NCBI GenBank assembly: GCA_022649665.1
Contig: JALCOL010000013.1
Coordinates: 1-59,295, forward strand
Origin: Enterococcaceae bacterium
Lineage (GTDB): Bacteria; Bacillota; Bacilli; Lactobacillales; Enterococcaceae
Direction: 5' to 3'
Length of the DNA stretch: 59,295 bases
Shown: positions 8,487 through 17,117 of the stretch, piece by piece
Numbering within the stretch: position 1 is the first letter of the stretch
Layout: each line of letters starts with the position of its first letter
Position numbers and translations under genes: made by a program
The notes under the pieces: model-generated
Database searches by the model: none
Told to the model about the DNA's origin: nothing
What the model saw: the letters and a program-made list of their open reading frames with translations, nothing else

Positions 8487-9179
8487 TTAAGGAAGCCGTC
8501 TGATCAGCGTTAAAACCATTTCTGCGCTTTTTTGACCAGCGGTGATAATAAATTGATCAAAATGTTCGGCTGCGTCTTCATCACCGACGTCGCTCAGCGA
8601 ACGGATCACTAAATACGGCATTTTGAACTGAAGCGCTGCTTGTGCGACCGCGGCGCCTTCCATTTCGACCGCCAGCGCTTGCGGGAAGATCTCTTTGATC
8701 TCTTTGATCTTCTCTTCATCATTCACAAATGTGTCACCGGTCACGATCAGTCCTTTATGAACACTCAGACCGGTGCTTGCAGCGGCTTGGACCGCTTGAT
8801 CGACCAGATAGCGGCTCGCATCATAGTAAAGCGGCATCGCCGGCAGCTGGCCCATTTCGTAGCCGAAGCCGGTCACATCGACATCGAAATAAGCGGTCTG
8901 GGCCGCGATCACGATGTCGCCCACTTTCAGGTGTTTGCCGATCCCGCCGGCGGAACCTGTGTTGATCACCATATTGACATCATAATGATCGATCAGCATG
9001 GCAGTGGTGATCGCTGCCATGACTTTGCCGATCCCCGAACGGACAACGATCAATTCATGTTTGCCGAAATTTCCTGCCATAAAGATCACCGAACCGCGCT
9101 GCCATGTTTTTGTGTGATCCATGCTTTCTTTCAATACTTTGATTTCTTCATCCATTGCTCCGATAATTCCGATTCTCAT
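8487..9179 (-). CDS. mtnN: 5'-methylthioadenosine/S-adenosylhomocysteine nucleosidase
   Basis: A 230-residue nucleosidase that splits the glycosidic bond of MTA and SAH, feeding the activated methyl cycle and giving S-ribosylhomocysteine. Seen: IGIIGAMDEEI with the catalytic Glu at the N-terminus, the SGIGKVMAA and NTGSAGGI phosphate-site loops, VEMEGAAVAQAA (ribose Glu), and SLSDVGDEDA with the catalytic Asp. The start follows AGGAGGAG. It sits after nudF and a small membrane protein in a tight minus-strand series, so it is probably in their operon. Confidence 0.96.
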   Translation of the reverse strand: MRIGIIGAMDEEIKVLKESMDHTKTWQRGSVIFMAGNFGKHELIVVRSGIGKVMAAITTAMLIDHYDVNMVINTGSAGGIGKHLKVGDIVIAAQTAYFDVDVTGFGYEMGQLPAMPLYYDASRYLVDQAVQAAASTGLSVHKGLIVTGDTFVNDEEKIKEIKEIFPQALAVEMEGAAVAQAALQFKMPYLVIRSLSDVGDEDAAEHFDQFIITAGQKSAEMVLTLIRRLP

Positions 9180-9191
9180 TTCGTTCTCCTC

Positions 9192-9635
9192 CTACCATTT
9201 AAAAATCAAAAAGCCGATCAGCCCTAGAAGGAGCAAAGAGACTACGATCGCAAGGTTGATCCGGCGGTTCCATTTGCGGCTTTTTTCTTGAGCACGCTCC
9301 TGCGCGTGTGCTTTGCGTTTTTGCGGCGGCGCAGATGTTTCCAGGTCAGCCGGGGCAACGCGTTTGCGCGGTTTTGGCTGCTCTGCGGGCGGCTCTTTGA
9401 TATTGGAAACTTTCTCTACCAGCGCATCAGCTTCGGCGCGCGAGATCCGCATTGCGCTCGCCAAGTGTCCGCGCGGGTTTTCCGCGTTTTTCGGCTCGTG
9501 GATCGTGACCGGTGTCTCTTCACGATAATTGCGCCAAAGCGAACGCTTCTTTTTAACGCGGTTTTTCAGTATGCTCGCCTTTTCTGGAGCATGGCGGCTT
9601 TTTTGGCGAGCGGCTCGTCTTGAAAGCTGCTTCAT
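9192..9635 (-). CDS. Uncharacterised basic tail-anchored membrane protein
   Basis: A 147-residue protein of unknown function. The first 125 residues are strongly basic and rich in Lys, Arg, Pro and Glu, probably disordered. One C-terminal hydrophobic segment (about 127-145, LAIVVSLLLLGLIGFLIF) ends in KW, so the protein should be tail-anchored with the basic part in the cytosol. The start follows AAAGGGGAG. It is one base from the nudF stop on one side and 12 from mtnN on the other, so cotranscription is likely. No family was recognised. Confidence 0.75.
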   Translation of the reverse strand: MKQLSRRAARQKSRHAPEKASILKNRVKKKRSLWRNYREETPVTIHEPKNAENPRGHLASAMRISRAEADALVEKVSNIKEPPAEQPKPRKRVAPADLETSAPPQKRKAHAQERAQEKSRKWNRRINLAIVVSLLLLGLIGFLIFKW

Positions 9636-9636
9636 G

Positions 9637-10206
9637 CTACTCCCCTTTCAAAGTCCTGATTTCCCAAGCTTGGATCCCGATCACCGTTTTGGCGTCTTGG
9701 ATCGTACCCTCTGCGATCATCTGTTTCGCCTCAGCTAGCGAGTATGCTTCCGGCAGGATCCACTCGTCAGGATCTTGTGCCCGCGGATGCGCGACAGCGT
9801 AGAGGTCGCGCGCCAAATAAATATGCAGGAACTCGTTCGCGTAGCCTGGTGAAAGATAGACCCCGCTGAGACGCTGCCAATCGATCGCCCGCATTTTGAT
9901 TTCTTCTTCCAGTTCGCGTTTGGCCGCGGCCAGCGGATCTTTGTCTTCGCCTGGATCGAGCTTGCCGGCGGGGATCTCAAGCATTACTTTCTCCATCGGT
10001 TTGCGGAATTGTTTGACGAGAATGATCTTATTCTCCGCCGTCAGCGGGACGATCCCGACACCGCCCGGGTGAAAGACCAGCTCGCGCTTAGCAGTCCCTC
10101 CCATGGGCAGTGCAACCGTGTCGACAAAAACATCGATGATCTTTCCGTGATATATTTCTTGGCGGTCGATTGTTTTCTCCGCCATTTTTTTATATTGATC
10201 CTCCAT
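9637..10206 (-). CDS. nudF: ADP-ribose pyrophosphatase (Nudix)
   Basis: A 189-residue Nudix hydrolase that splits ADP-ribose to AMP and ribose 5-phosphate. Seen: FHPGGVGIVPLT and ILVKQFRKPMEKVMLEIPAGKLDPGED, then RELEEEI, then SGVYLSPGYANEFLHIYLARDL, all typical of the NudF subgroup. The Nudix box is unusual: between the first Glu and RELEEE there are nine residues rather than seven, and the Gly after EEE is replaced. The metal-binding glutamates are intact, so activity is expected. It starts the nudF-(9192)-mtnN-pncA series. Confidence 0.92.
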   Translation of the reverse strand: MEDQYKKMAEKTIDRQEIYHGKIIDVFVDTVALPMGGTAKRELVFHPGGVGIVPLTAENKIILVKQFRKPMEKVMLEIPAGKLDPGEDKDPLAAAKRELEEEIKMRAIDWQRLSGVYLSPGYANEFLHIYLARDLYAVAHPRAQDPDEWILPEAYSLAEAKQMIAEGTIQDAKTVIGIQAWEIRTLKGE

Positions 10207-10403
10207 TAGAATCGCTCCATTCTATTCTTTCTTTATCTTACTTTAGCCGGTTCGATAATTCAAATCTTGTCTCTTTGTTCATAATTGTATAGTTTTTGCT
10301 AAAATTGAAAATCCTACCTTAGTCCCATATCAGAATAAAATTAAACTATGTTAAAATGAGTTATGACGATGAAGGACCCGCTCAATATTGGAGGCAATAA
10401 CCG

Positions 10404-11084
10404 ATGAAAAATATATTCAGGTGGTTTCAACACTTATTCAGCGTGATCGCGCTTTTGTTTCTCATTTTGTTCGTGATCGGCTTTACCAACTCCGCGCCGC
10501 CGGAAAGAAACATCGCACTGGCGCTCTTCTTTTTAGGAGCGGTGATCTTGCGGCGCTATTTGAAGATTCGTGCGCTGCGCAGCGAGCCGGCTGCTTTTCC
10601 CAAGCTGACGAGCAGTAAAGAAGAGCATTACCGCGCTTGCGGCATGAACGAAAGCGAGATCGAATTTTTCAGAAAAACGATGGCTTCTGCTAAAGAACAG
10701 ATCACGGCCCTTGAAAACAATGTTCAGCAGGCAAACAAACTCAAAGCGATCAATCTGCGGACCGAGATGCTGCCGCTTTCGAAAAAGATCTTCAAGGAAC
10801 TCGTTCAAGATCCCCTCAGACTCCACTTGGCCAATCACTTCTTATATACTCATTTACCGAATCTGGTTGATTTGACTGCTAAATATTTAGAGATCAACGA
10901 ACATTCGCTGAAAAACAAAGAAACATTTGCCAAACTTGAAGAGTCTGAGCAGATCATCGAGCAGCTGGCCGGACTCATCCAGCGCGATTATCAAACATTG
11001 ACGCAAGATGAGCTGGAAGATATGGATGTCGAGCTCGAAGTAGCAAAATCGAATCTGGAAAGCAAAGAACATCCGCAATCTTAA
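10404..11084 (+). CDS. xpaC: XpaC-like membrane-anchored protein
   Basis: A 226-residue protein with two N-terminal hydrophobic segments (about 12-30 and 37-52) followed by a long charged helical region. Length, architecture and position directly before telA match the XpaC family (5-bromo-4-chloroindolyl phosphate hydrolysis protein), whose true role is unclear. The start follows GGAGGCAATAACCG. The stop is 21 bases from telA and the pair is certainly cotranscribed. Upstream AT-rich DNA (10207-10403) holds the promoter, but I could not choose a -35. Confidence 0.8.
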   Translation: MKNIFRWFQHLFSVIALLFLILFVIGFTNSAPPERNIALALFFLGAVILRRYLKIRALRSEPAAFPKLTSSKEEHYRACGMNESEIEFFRKTMASAKEQITALENNVQQANKLKAINLRTEMLPLSKKIFKELVQDPLRLHLANHFLYTHLPNLVDLTAKYLEINEHSLKNKETFAKLEESEQIIEQLAGLIQRDYQTLTQDELEDMDVELEVAKSNLESKEHPQS

Positions 11085-11105
11085 AATCACAAGGAGGACC
11101 TTACC

Positions 11106-12320
11106 ATGTCTGACAATCCGCAAAATAACGTTCCTGAAAATAAAGAATCCGCTTCGGTCGATCACACGCTGGATCAGCTTTTAGCTGATCCTTTTACTGA
11201 TCAGAACATCGCTTCGCTGCCCCGTCAACAGCAGCAGGAAATGCAGCAATTAAAAGAGCAGCAAACCGCGCCGCGTGTCTATGACAAGCTGCCGGAAGAC
11301 CGCCGGCTGCAAGCGCGCGAACTTTCAGAAAAGATCGATGTCAAAGATTCGCAATCTGTGATGAGCTACGGCGCGATCGCTCAAGAAAAGCTGAATCAAT
11401 TCTCGCAGTCGATGCTCAACCAAGTCCAAAGTTCCGACATCGGACCAATCGGCGACTCGCTGAATGACTTGATGTATCAGCTGAATCAAGCAAATCCCGA
11501 TGAACTGCGCGCGCAAGAAAGCAATATCTTCAAGCGGATGTTCAGCAAAGCCAAACAATCGATTTATGAGATCACTGCCAAATATCAAAAGGTCGGCGCA
11601 AAAATCGATCAGATCGGGATCAAACTCGAACACGAAAAAAACGGCTTGTTGAAGGACAATCAAGTGATGGAGCAGCTCTATCACAAAAATAAAGACTATT
11701 TTGATGCGCTGAATCTGTATATCGCAGCCGGCGAACTAAAAATGGAAGAGCTGCAGACAAAACTGATCCCGGAAGCGCTGAAAAAAGCGCAGGAAACCGG
11801 CGACCAGATGGATGCCCAAATCGTGACCGATCACGAACAATTTCTGGATCGGCTGGAAAAACGGGTCTATGATCTGAAACTGGCGCGCCAAATCACGATC
11901 CAGCAGGCGCCGCAGATCCGTTTGATCCAAAATACAAATCAGACGCTCGCCGAAAAGATCCAAGCCTCGATCAATACTGCGATCCCGCTCTGGAAAAACC
12001 AAGTCGTGATCGCTTTGACCTTGCTGCGGCAAAAGGATGCGGTCACTGCCCAGCGTCAAGTTTCCGAAACGACGAACGAACTCCTGAAGAAAAATTCTGA
12101 AATGCTCAAGATCTCGACGATCGAAACCGCTAAAGAAAATGAGCGCGGCTTGGTCGATATCGAAACATTGCAAAAGACCCAGGATGATCTGATCGAAACG
12201 ATCGAAGAAACCCTCCATATCCAGCAAGAGGGCAAAGAAAAACGCTCCGCCGCCGAAAATGAATTGGCAATCATGGAAGACACGCTGAAAAACAAACTGC
12301 TGGAATTGACCAAAAAATAA
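11106..12320 (+). CDS. telA: TelA family toxic anion resistance protein
   Basis: A 404-residue cytosolic, largely alpha-helical and coiled-coil protein of the TelA/KlaA family, linked elsewhere to resistance to tellurite and cell-envelope agents. Family-like segments include [18 protein letters not shown], the [17 protein letters not shown] helix and [19 protein letters not shown], with [17 protein letters not shown] near residue 300. The start follows AAGGAGG. Genes of the xpaC-telA pair usually travel together. The transcript ends in repeat copies B/C, whose final hairpin is a good terminator. Confidence 0.92.
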   Translation: MSDNPQNNVPENKESASVDHTLDQLLADPFTDQNIASLPRQQQQEMQQLKEQQTAPRVYDKLPEDRRLQARELSEKIDVKDSQSVMSYGAIAQEKLNQFSQSMLNQVQSSDIGPIGDSLNDLMYQLNQANPDELRAQESNIFKRMFSKAKQSIYEITAKYQKVGAKIDQIGIKLEHEKNGLLKDNQVMEQLYHKNKDYFDALNLYIAAGELKMEELQTKLIPEALKKAQETGDQMDAQIVTDHEQFLDRLEKRVYDLKLARQITIQQAPQIRLIQNTNQTLAEKIQASINTAIPLWKNQVVIALTLLRQKDAVTAQRQVSETTNELLKKNSEMLKISTIETAKENERGLVDIETLQKTQDDLIETIEETLHIQQEGKEKRSAAENELAIMEDTLKNKLLELTKK

Positions 12321-12331
12321 TCTTGCTATTT

Positions 12332-12589
12332 GAGGCTGGGACAAAAGTGTTCAGCTGCGAGAAATAAGAAGAAAAATCCGAAAATAATTTCTTATATTTT
12401 TGAGATTTTTCGGATTATTTCCGAAGAAACTGCTTTTGAAACACCGTTTATTCGGAAAAAGAGGCTGAGACAAAAGTGTCCAGCTTCGAGAAATAAGAAG
12501 AAAAATCCAAAAATAGTTTCTTATATTTTTGAGATTTTTCGGATTATTTCCGAAGAAGCTGCTTTTGAAACACCGTTTATTCGGAAAAA
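12332..12589 (+). repeat. Tandem 129-bp repeat units, copies B and C
   Basis: Two direct 129 bp units, 12332-12460 and 12461-12589, each begin with GAGGCTG(G/A)GACAAAAGTG and end with ATTCGGAAAAA. They differ at only a few positions. The same unit occurs inverted at 2540-2669 and 51029-51157. Each holds an internal inverted repeat of ATCCGAAAA type. Because 129 is a multiple of three, an open frame runs through both units on either strand; the peptide is itself a repeat and has no RBS, so I do not call it a gene. This gap of 355 bases between convergent telA and glmS contains only these units and two terminators. Confidence 0.9.
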
Positions 12590-12626
12590 GGGTCTGTGAC
12601 ATAAATCATTTCACAGACCCTTTTTT
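12590..12626 (+). terminator. Terminal hairpin of repeat B/C, terminator of xpaC-telA
   Basis: GGGTCTGTGA pairs perfectly with TCACAGACCC (10 bp, 11-base loop) and is followed by TTTTTT. It sits exactly where the 129 bp period would start a third unit, but its stem sequence differs from that of copies A and D. Confidence 0.85.
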
Positions 12627-12630
12627 GTGC

Positions 12631-12666
12631 AAAAAAGCGCTCCGGAAATGATTTCCGAAACGCTCC
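12631..12666 (-). terminator. glmS terminator
   Basis: On the minus strand AGCGTTTCGGAAAT pairs with ATTTCCGGAGCGCT (14 bp with two G-T pairs, one-base loop) and is followed by TTTTTT, about ten bases after the glmS stop. Confidence 0.88.
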
Positions 12667-12675
12667 TCCTGTCTT

Positions 12676-14478
12676 TTATTCAACGGTGACTGATTTAGCC
12701 AAGTTCCGCGGTTTATCGACATCCAAATGCCGCTGGATCGTCGCATAATAAGCGATCAATTGCGCCGGAACGACGCTCAAAAGCGGCGTCAGCAGCGGAT
12801 CGATCCTTGGCAGGACAAGATTGTCTTCCGCTTTTTCCAAGCCTTTCATGCTGATCACATACGTATGTGCGCCGCGACTTTCGACTTCCTGCAGATTCCC
12901 GCGCGTATGCGAAGCAGTCACGGCATCCGTAATGACACCGAAAACCGGCGTCCCCTCTTCGATCAGCGCGATCGTGCCGTGCTTCAATTCGCCGGCTGCA
13001 AACCCTTCTGCTTGGATATAAGAGATCTCTTTTAATTTCAAAGCAGCTTCCATCGAAACATAATAATCTGGTCCGCGGCCAATATAAAACGCATTGCGGC
13101 GGTCCGTCAAATAGTTGTAAGCTTGCTGTTCAAGCAGATCCTTTTCGGTAAAGATCTCTTCCATCCCGTTTGCGACCAAGCCAAGCTGATGCTTCAGATC
13201 AAAATCTTGCGCCGCTGCTTTTCCAAGCGCCTCGCCGGCTGCTTTTGCCAAGCAGGCCAAAACAGCGATCTGCGCTGTATACGCTTTTGTTGAAGCGACC
13301 GCGATCTCAGGGCCTGCTAATAGCGGCAGTGAAAATGTTGCTTCCCGTGCCAATGTTGAGCCGGGAACATTCGTCAGCGTCAGCGACGGGATCCCAAGCC
13401 GTTTCGTTTCGACCAATACTTGCCGAGTATCGGCCGTTTCGCCGCTTTGCGATGGAAAGATGAAAAACGGCTTTTGGCTCAAAAGCGGCAGCCGGTAGCC
13501 GACTTCGCTGGAAAGCAGCACTTCTACCGGCAGATCGCACAGATTCTCGAAAAGAAACTTGCCGACCCAGCCGGCATGCCAGCTCGTACCGCATGCGACG
13601 ATATAGATCCGGTCGCTTTCTTTCATGGCTTCCAAAATTTCGGGAGCGACTTCGACTTCTTCACCGGCAAAATATTCGCTGGCGATCCGGCGCATCACCG
13701 TCGGCTGCTCATCGATTTCTTTCAGCATATAAAATGGATATGTCCCCTTTTCCAGATCAGCCGCATCGATCTCGGCAGTGAACGGCAGCCGGCGGATGAT
13801 TTCCCCGGCTAAATTTTTGATTTCATAGCGGTCTGCGTGAACGAGCACCATTTCCATATCATGGATCTCGACAAATTGATTTGTTTCATTGATCATCGCC
13901 ATCGCATCGCTGCAAACCATATTGTAGCCGGCACCAACGCCGAGCAAGAGCGGGCTTTTATTTTTCGCTACATAGATCGTATCGGGGTCTTCCTGGTCGA
14001 TCAAAGCAAATGCGTAAGAACCCTTGATGATTTTGAGCGCCTGGCGCAGTCCTTCTTCAGTCGAACCGCTTTCCAAAGTCATTTTTGCGATCAGATGGAC
14101 CGCGATCTCAGTATCCGTATCACCGTAAAAAGTATCATCTGCTAAATAATGGTCTTTGATTTCCTGGTAGTTTTCGATGACCCCATTATGCACTAAAACA
14201 AAACGGCCATGATCAGCTGTATGCGGATGGGCATTCTCTTCAGAAGGTTTGCCGTGGGTCGCCCAGCGGGTGTGGCCGATCCCGATCATCCCTTGAACTT
14301 CTGGGGTCAGCAGCGCTTTCAGCTGTGCAATCCGGCCGACTGATTTTACCAAATAGCTTTTTTCTCCCTGCACATAGATCCCCGCGGAATCGTAGCCGCG
14401 GTACTCCAGCCGTTCCAACCCATGGATCAATATATTTGTTGCTTTAGGATTTCCGATCACACCGACGATTCCACACAT
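12676..14478 (-). CDS. glmS: Glutamine-fructose-6-phosphate aminotransferase (isomerising)
   Basis: GlmS (600 residues) makes glucosamine 6-phosphate from fructose 6-phosphate and glutamine, the first step to UDP-GlcNAc. The N-terminal glutaminase domain starts with MCGIVGVIG, so Cys2 becomes the nucleophile after Met removal; HTRWATHGKPSEENAHPH follows. Two SIS sugar-isomerase domains occupy about 285-590, with ACGTSWHAG, SQSGETADT and the C-terminal LAKSVTVE. The start is fixed by the need for an exposed Cys and by AAAAGG nine bases upstream. A perfect promoter and two NagR-like sites lie upstream; no glmS ribozyme was seen. Confidence 0.97.
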   Translation of the reverse strand: MCGIVGVIGNPKATNILIHGLERLEYRGYDSAGIYVQGEKSYLVKSVGRIAQLKALLTPEVQGMIGIGHTRWATHGKPSEENAHPHTADHGRFVLVHNGVIENYQEIKDHYLADDTFYGDTDTEIAVHLIAKMTLESGSTEEGLRQALKIIKGSYAFALIDQEDPDTIYVAKNKSPLLLGVGAGYNMVCSDAMAMINETNQFVEIHDMEMVLVHADRYEIKNLAGEIIRRLPFTAEIDAADLEKGTYPFYMLKEIDEQPTVMRRIASEYFAGEEVEVAPEILEAMKESDRIYIVACGTSWHAGWVGKFLFENLCDLPVEVLLSSEVGYRLPLLSQKPFFIFPSQSGETADTRQVLVETKRLGIPSLTLTNVPGSTLAREATFSLPLLAGPEIAVASTKAYTAQIAVLACLAKAAGEALGKAAAQDFDLKHQLGLVANGMEEIFTEKDLLEQQAYNYLTDRRNAFYIGRGPDYYVSMEAALKLKEISYIQAEGFAAGELKHGTIALIEEGTPVFGVITDAVTASHTRGNLQEVESRGAHTYVISMKGLEKAEDNLVLPRIDPLLTPLLSVVPAQLIAYYATIQRHLDVDKPRNLAKSVTVE

Positions 14479-14495
14479 TTTTATCATCCTTTTCT

Positions 14496-14515
14496 TATAC
14501 CAATTAGGTATACCA
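14496..14515 (-). promoter_or_regulatory. Possible NagR/YvoA (GntR) operator in the glmS leader
   Basis: An inverted repeat built on TGGTATACC-TAATTGGTATA lies between the glmS promoter and its RBS. Halves resemble the ATTGGTNTAGACCA-type sites bound by GntR-family amino-sugar regulators. A second half-like site is at 14634-14649. Assignment is by resemblance only. Confidence 0.4.
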
Positions 14516-14567
14516 TTTTTTCTTTTTGATTGATTTTAATTTTTTTTCATTCATGAGAACAGTTAAA

Positions 14568-14596
14568 ATTATAAGTAAATCGGTCTTTGTTGTCAA
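14568..14596 (-). promoter_or_regulatory. glmS promoter
   Basis: A consensus sigma-A promoter on the minus strand: -35 TTGACA (14591-14596) and -10 TATAAT (14568-14573), 17 bp apart. It shows that glmS is expressed independently of glmM. Confidence 0.85.
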
Positions 14597-14633
14597 TATA
14601 TTGATTCATTTTCATTCAATTAAGTTTTTTTAA

Positions 14634-14649
14634 TTATATAGACCAATTT
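14634..14649 (-). promoter_or_regulatory. Second NagR-like site upstream of the glmS promoter
   Basis: On the minus strand the sequence AAATTGGTCTATATAA resembles one half plus centre of the GntR/NagR operator. It lies about 40 bases upstream of the -35, so together with the leader site it brackets the promoter. Confidence 0.35.
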
Positions 14650-14667
14650 TAAAAAGAAGCGCCAAAT

Positions 14668-14711
14668 GCAAAAAGCGCGGGAATTCGCAATGGGATTCCT
14701 GCGCTTTTTGC
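14668..14711 (-). terminator. glmM terminator hairpin
   Basis: GCAAAAAGCGC and GCGCTTTTTGC form an 11 bp stem, extended by GGAAT with ATTCC; the U tract lies inside the outer stem. It follows the glmM stop by about a dozen bases and separates glmM from glmS. Confidence 0.7.
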
Positions 14712-14722
14712 TTTTTTTCATT

Positions 14723-16084
14723 TTACTCGTCCGTGCCGTATTTGCGCCGGACGACTAAAGCGATCTGATCAGCGTATTGATTCGTTTTTTCTTCCGTTGG
14801 TGCCTCGACCATCACGCGGATCAACGGTTCGGTTCCAGACGGTCGCACCAGCACGCGCCCTTCCCCGTTCATTTCTCTTTCACAAACGGCGATCGCTTCT
14901 TTTACTTCGCCGTCTTCTTGCGCCGCAGTTTTGTCACTGACACGAATATTGACCAGCTTTTGCGGATACTCCGTCACTTCGCTTGCCAGCTCCGACAACT
15001 TTTTACCGGTCTGCTTCATTACGTTCAGCAGTTGGATCCCCGAGAGCATCCCATCGCCGGTCGTATTCAGATCCAAGAAGATCACGTGTCCGGACTGCTC
15101 ACCGCCCAAGTTGTAATTGCTTTTGCGCATTTCTTCGACCACATAGCGGTCGCCGACTTTGGTAGTCGCCGCTTTGAGACCCGCTTCTTTTACAGCTTTG
15201 TAAAAGCCGAGATTGCTCATCACGGTCGCCACGATCGTATTGTCGTTCAATCGATTTTGCGAAGCTAAATATTTTCCGCAAATATACATGATCTTATCGC
15301 CGTCAACGATCTGTCCTAATTCATCGACTGCGATCACCCGGTCGCCGTCGCCGTCAAATGCGAGGCCCGCTTGCGCTTCTTTTTCAAGAACAAATTTTTG
15401 CAATGCTTCTGGATGAGTGCTGCCAACATGATCGTTGATGTTCAGACCGTTCGGCGAGTCGCCCATTGTATAAAATTCGGTTTCCAGATCAGCAAACAAG
15501 CGGTCGACGATCGCTGAAGTCGAGCCGTTTGCCGCATCGAGACAGATCTTCATTCCTTCGAGATCTCCTGAAATGCTTTGTGTCAAAAATTGCGAGTATT
15601 TCAAAATCCCTTCTGGAAATTCTTCAACTGTCCCTAGCCCTTTTGCCGAAGGACGCGGTAAAAGATCTTTCGGAGCATCCAGCAGCGCTTCGATCTCAAG
15701 TTCTTTTTCATCAACGAGTTTGAACCCGTCACCACCGAAAAACTTGATGCCGTTGTCTTGCGCTGGATTATGCGAAGCCGAGATCATTACGCCGGCACTG
15801 GCTTTTTGGACACGTGTCAAATACGCCACGCCCGGTGTTGAAATGACCCCTAGCCGGAAGACTTCGATGCCGACCGAGAGCAGACCGGCGATCAGCGCTT
15901 CTTCCAGCATCTGTCCAGAGATCCGTGTATCCCGGCCCACCAAAACACGCGGCTGTTCACCATTTTCTTCTTGGTGGCGGCTCAAGACATATCCGCCGCA
16001 GCGTCCAAGTTTAAAAGCTAATTCTGGGGTAAGCTTTTTATTTGCTTCCCCGCGAACTCCATCTGTACCAAAATATTTTCCCAT
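14723..16084 (-). CDS. glmM: Phosphoglucosamine mutase
   Basis: GlmM (453 residues) interconverts glucosamine 6-phosphate and 1-phosphate. Seen: [14 protein letters not shown] at the N-terminus, the phosphoserine loop MISASHNP with Ser102, the metal site FDGDGDR near 242-247, GEQSGHV (sugar binding) and [15 protein letters not shown] (phosphate binding). The start follows GAGGAG. It lies 58 bases after cdaR and is the last gene of the cdaA-cdaR-glmM group, an arrangement in which GlmM and CdaA physically interact in other Firmicutes. Confidence 0.97.
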   Translation of the reverse strand: MGKYFGTDGVRGEANKKLTPELAFKLGRCGGYVLSRHQEENGEQPRVLVGRDTRISGQMLEEALIAGLLSVGIEVFRLGVISTPGVAYLTRVQKASAGVMISASHNPAQDNGIKFFGGDGFKLVDEKELEIEALLDAPKDLLPRPSAKGLGTVEEFPEGILKYSQFLTQSISGDLEGMKICLDAANGSTSAIVDRLFADLETEFYTMGDSPNGLNINDHVGSTHPEALQKFVLEKEAQAGLAFDGDGDRVIAVDELGQIVDGDKIMYICGKYLASQNRLNDNTIVATVMSNLGFYKAVKEAGLKAATTKVGDRYVVEEMRKSNYNLGGEQSGHVIFLDLNTTGDGMLSGIQLLNVMKQTGKKLSELASEVTEYPQKLVNIRVSDKTAAQEDGEVKEAIAVCEREMNGEGRVLVRPSGTEPLIRVMVEAPTEEKTNQYADQIALVVRRKYGTDE

Positions 16085-16142
16085 TTCTTCTCCTCAATTC
16101 TTTATCGATTCAATTGATCTGCCTTGTGCAGGTGCTTTCCCT

Positions 16143-17117
16143 TTAAGAAGAGTGCGTGCTTGCGGCAGTCGGGGTGATCGTGACTTCGACGCTTGCCGGA
16201 TCCGCACTGATACCGGACTCGACCGGGATCTTCATGGTCTTCGTTGTTTTCTGCTTGATGTTTGAGATATCGACTGAAACCGCGACACTTTCGATATCAG
16301 CCAGTTGGCTGGCATCGCCTGACAATTTGATCAAGTTTTTATCCGCGGTAACTTCCACCGAAGAAATGCCGGCTGGTGCTGTTCCGGTTTGTTCGATTTG
16401 AAGCGGAACACTTTTTGACGGCAGGCTCACCTTGAGCGAGACCGTCGCTTGCGCCGGACTGGCTGCGATCGGCAGGGCATTGCCGTCTGCGTCATATGCT
16501 TTGATCGTAACCTTTTCTGAATAGTTGCCGGTGACCTTTTCCGTTGGATTGACACTCGCCTCGACTCTGGCGATTTGCGCGATTTCCGCTTCGCCGGTCG
16601 TGATTTTTACTGTTTTGGGTGAAACGCTGGTTTCTTTCAGCGTATAATCATCAGCAAGCTGGGCTTTAGCCACTACCGGCGTGATTTTGAATTCTTTGGA
16701 AGCCTTTTTTTCAACTGTGATGCTGGTCGTTTTTGGATCGATCTGCGCTTCGATGCCGTCCGGCAAGTCTTGGGTCGTCAAGACCATGTCCATCGTTCCC
16801 GTCTTTTTCGTCTTGCGCAGATCGGCGACGACTTTAAAGGTCCGTGTATCTTCATTTTCCTGCTGCCCCAGCTTTACGAGATTGGTGCTGCTCAGCTGGA
16901 CCGTTACATCGCCTTCATAACCGGAATAAAAGTATTTGTCATTCCCCAAAATATTGACAGGGACGTTCGCAAGTTTGACCGAACGTGTCTGGACATTTGT
17001 CGAAGTCGACGAGCTGCTGGATGAGTTTTTTTGCGAATTTGCATTAAAAAACAGCAATAAAGTGAAAAGCAGCGCCAAAAGCCGCAAGATCCAATTTTTT
17101 TGGAAAAAGCCTTTCAT
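16143..17117 (-). CDS. cdaR: CdaA regulator, YbbR-domain protein
   Basis: A 324-residue extracytoplasmic protein with one N-terminal membrane anchor (about residues 9-24, LRLLALLFTLLLFF) and several YbbR-type beta repeats (visible starts around SVKLANVPVNIL, FKITPVVAKA and VPLQIEQTGTAPAGI). CdaR modulates the diadenylate cyclase CdaA in other species. It overlaps cdaA by four bases (ATGA), so translation is coupled. A Ser-rich linker follows the anchor. The C-terminus is Thr/Ser-rich. Confidence 0.92.
   Translation of the reverse strand: MKGFFQKNWILRLLALLFTLLLFFNANSQKNSSSSSSTSTNVQTRSVKLANVPVNILGNDKYFYSGYEGDVTVQLSSTNLVKLGQQENEDTRTFKVVADLRKTKKTGTMDMVLTTQDLPDGIEAQIDPKTTSITVEKKASKEFKITPVVAKAQLADDYTLKETSVSPKTVKITTGEAEIAQIARVEASVNPTEKVTGNYSEKVTIKAYDADGNALPIAASPAQATVSLKVSLPSKSVPLQIEQTGTAPAGISSVEVTADKNLIKLSGDASQLADIESVAVSVDISNIKQKTTKTMKIPVESGISADPASVEVTITPTAASTHSS

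Noticed and set aside
11736-12344. 202-codon minus-strand open frame
   Set aside because: Antisense to telA; composition dominated by Phe, Gln and Arg, with no RBS.
12330-12599. Open frames of 83-89 codons on both strands across the tandem repeat
   Set aside because: They exist because the 129 bp unit is a multiple of three. The peptide repeats itself, has no RBS, and similar frames appear in copy D. Best explained as repeat DNA.
14479-14722. glmS ribozyme
   Set aside because: No AGCGCC-type core or pseudoknot partners were found in the leader; the GGCGC near 14660 is part of a terminator context. A covariance search would be decisive.
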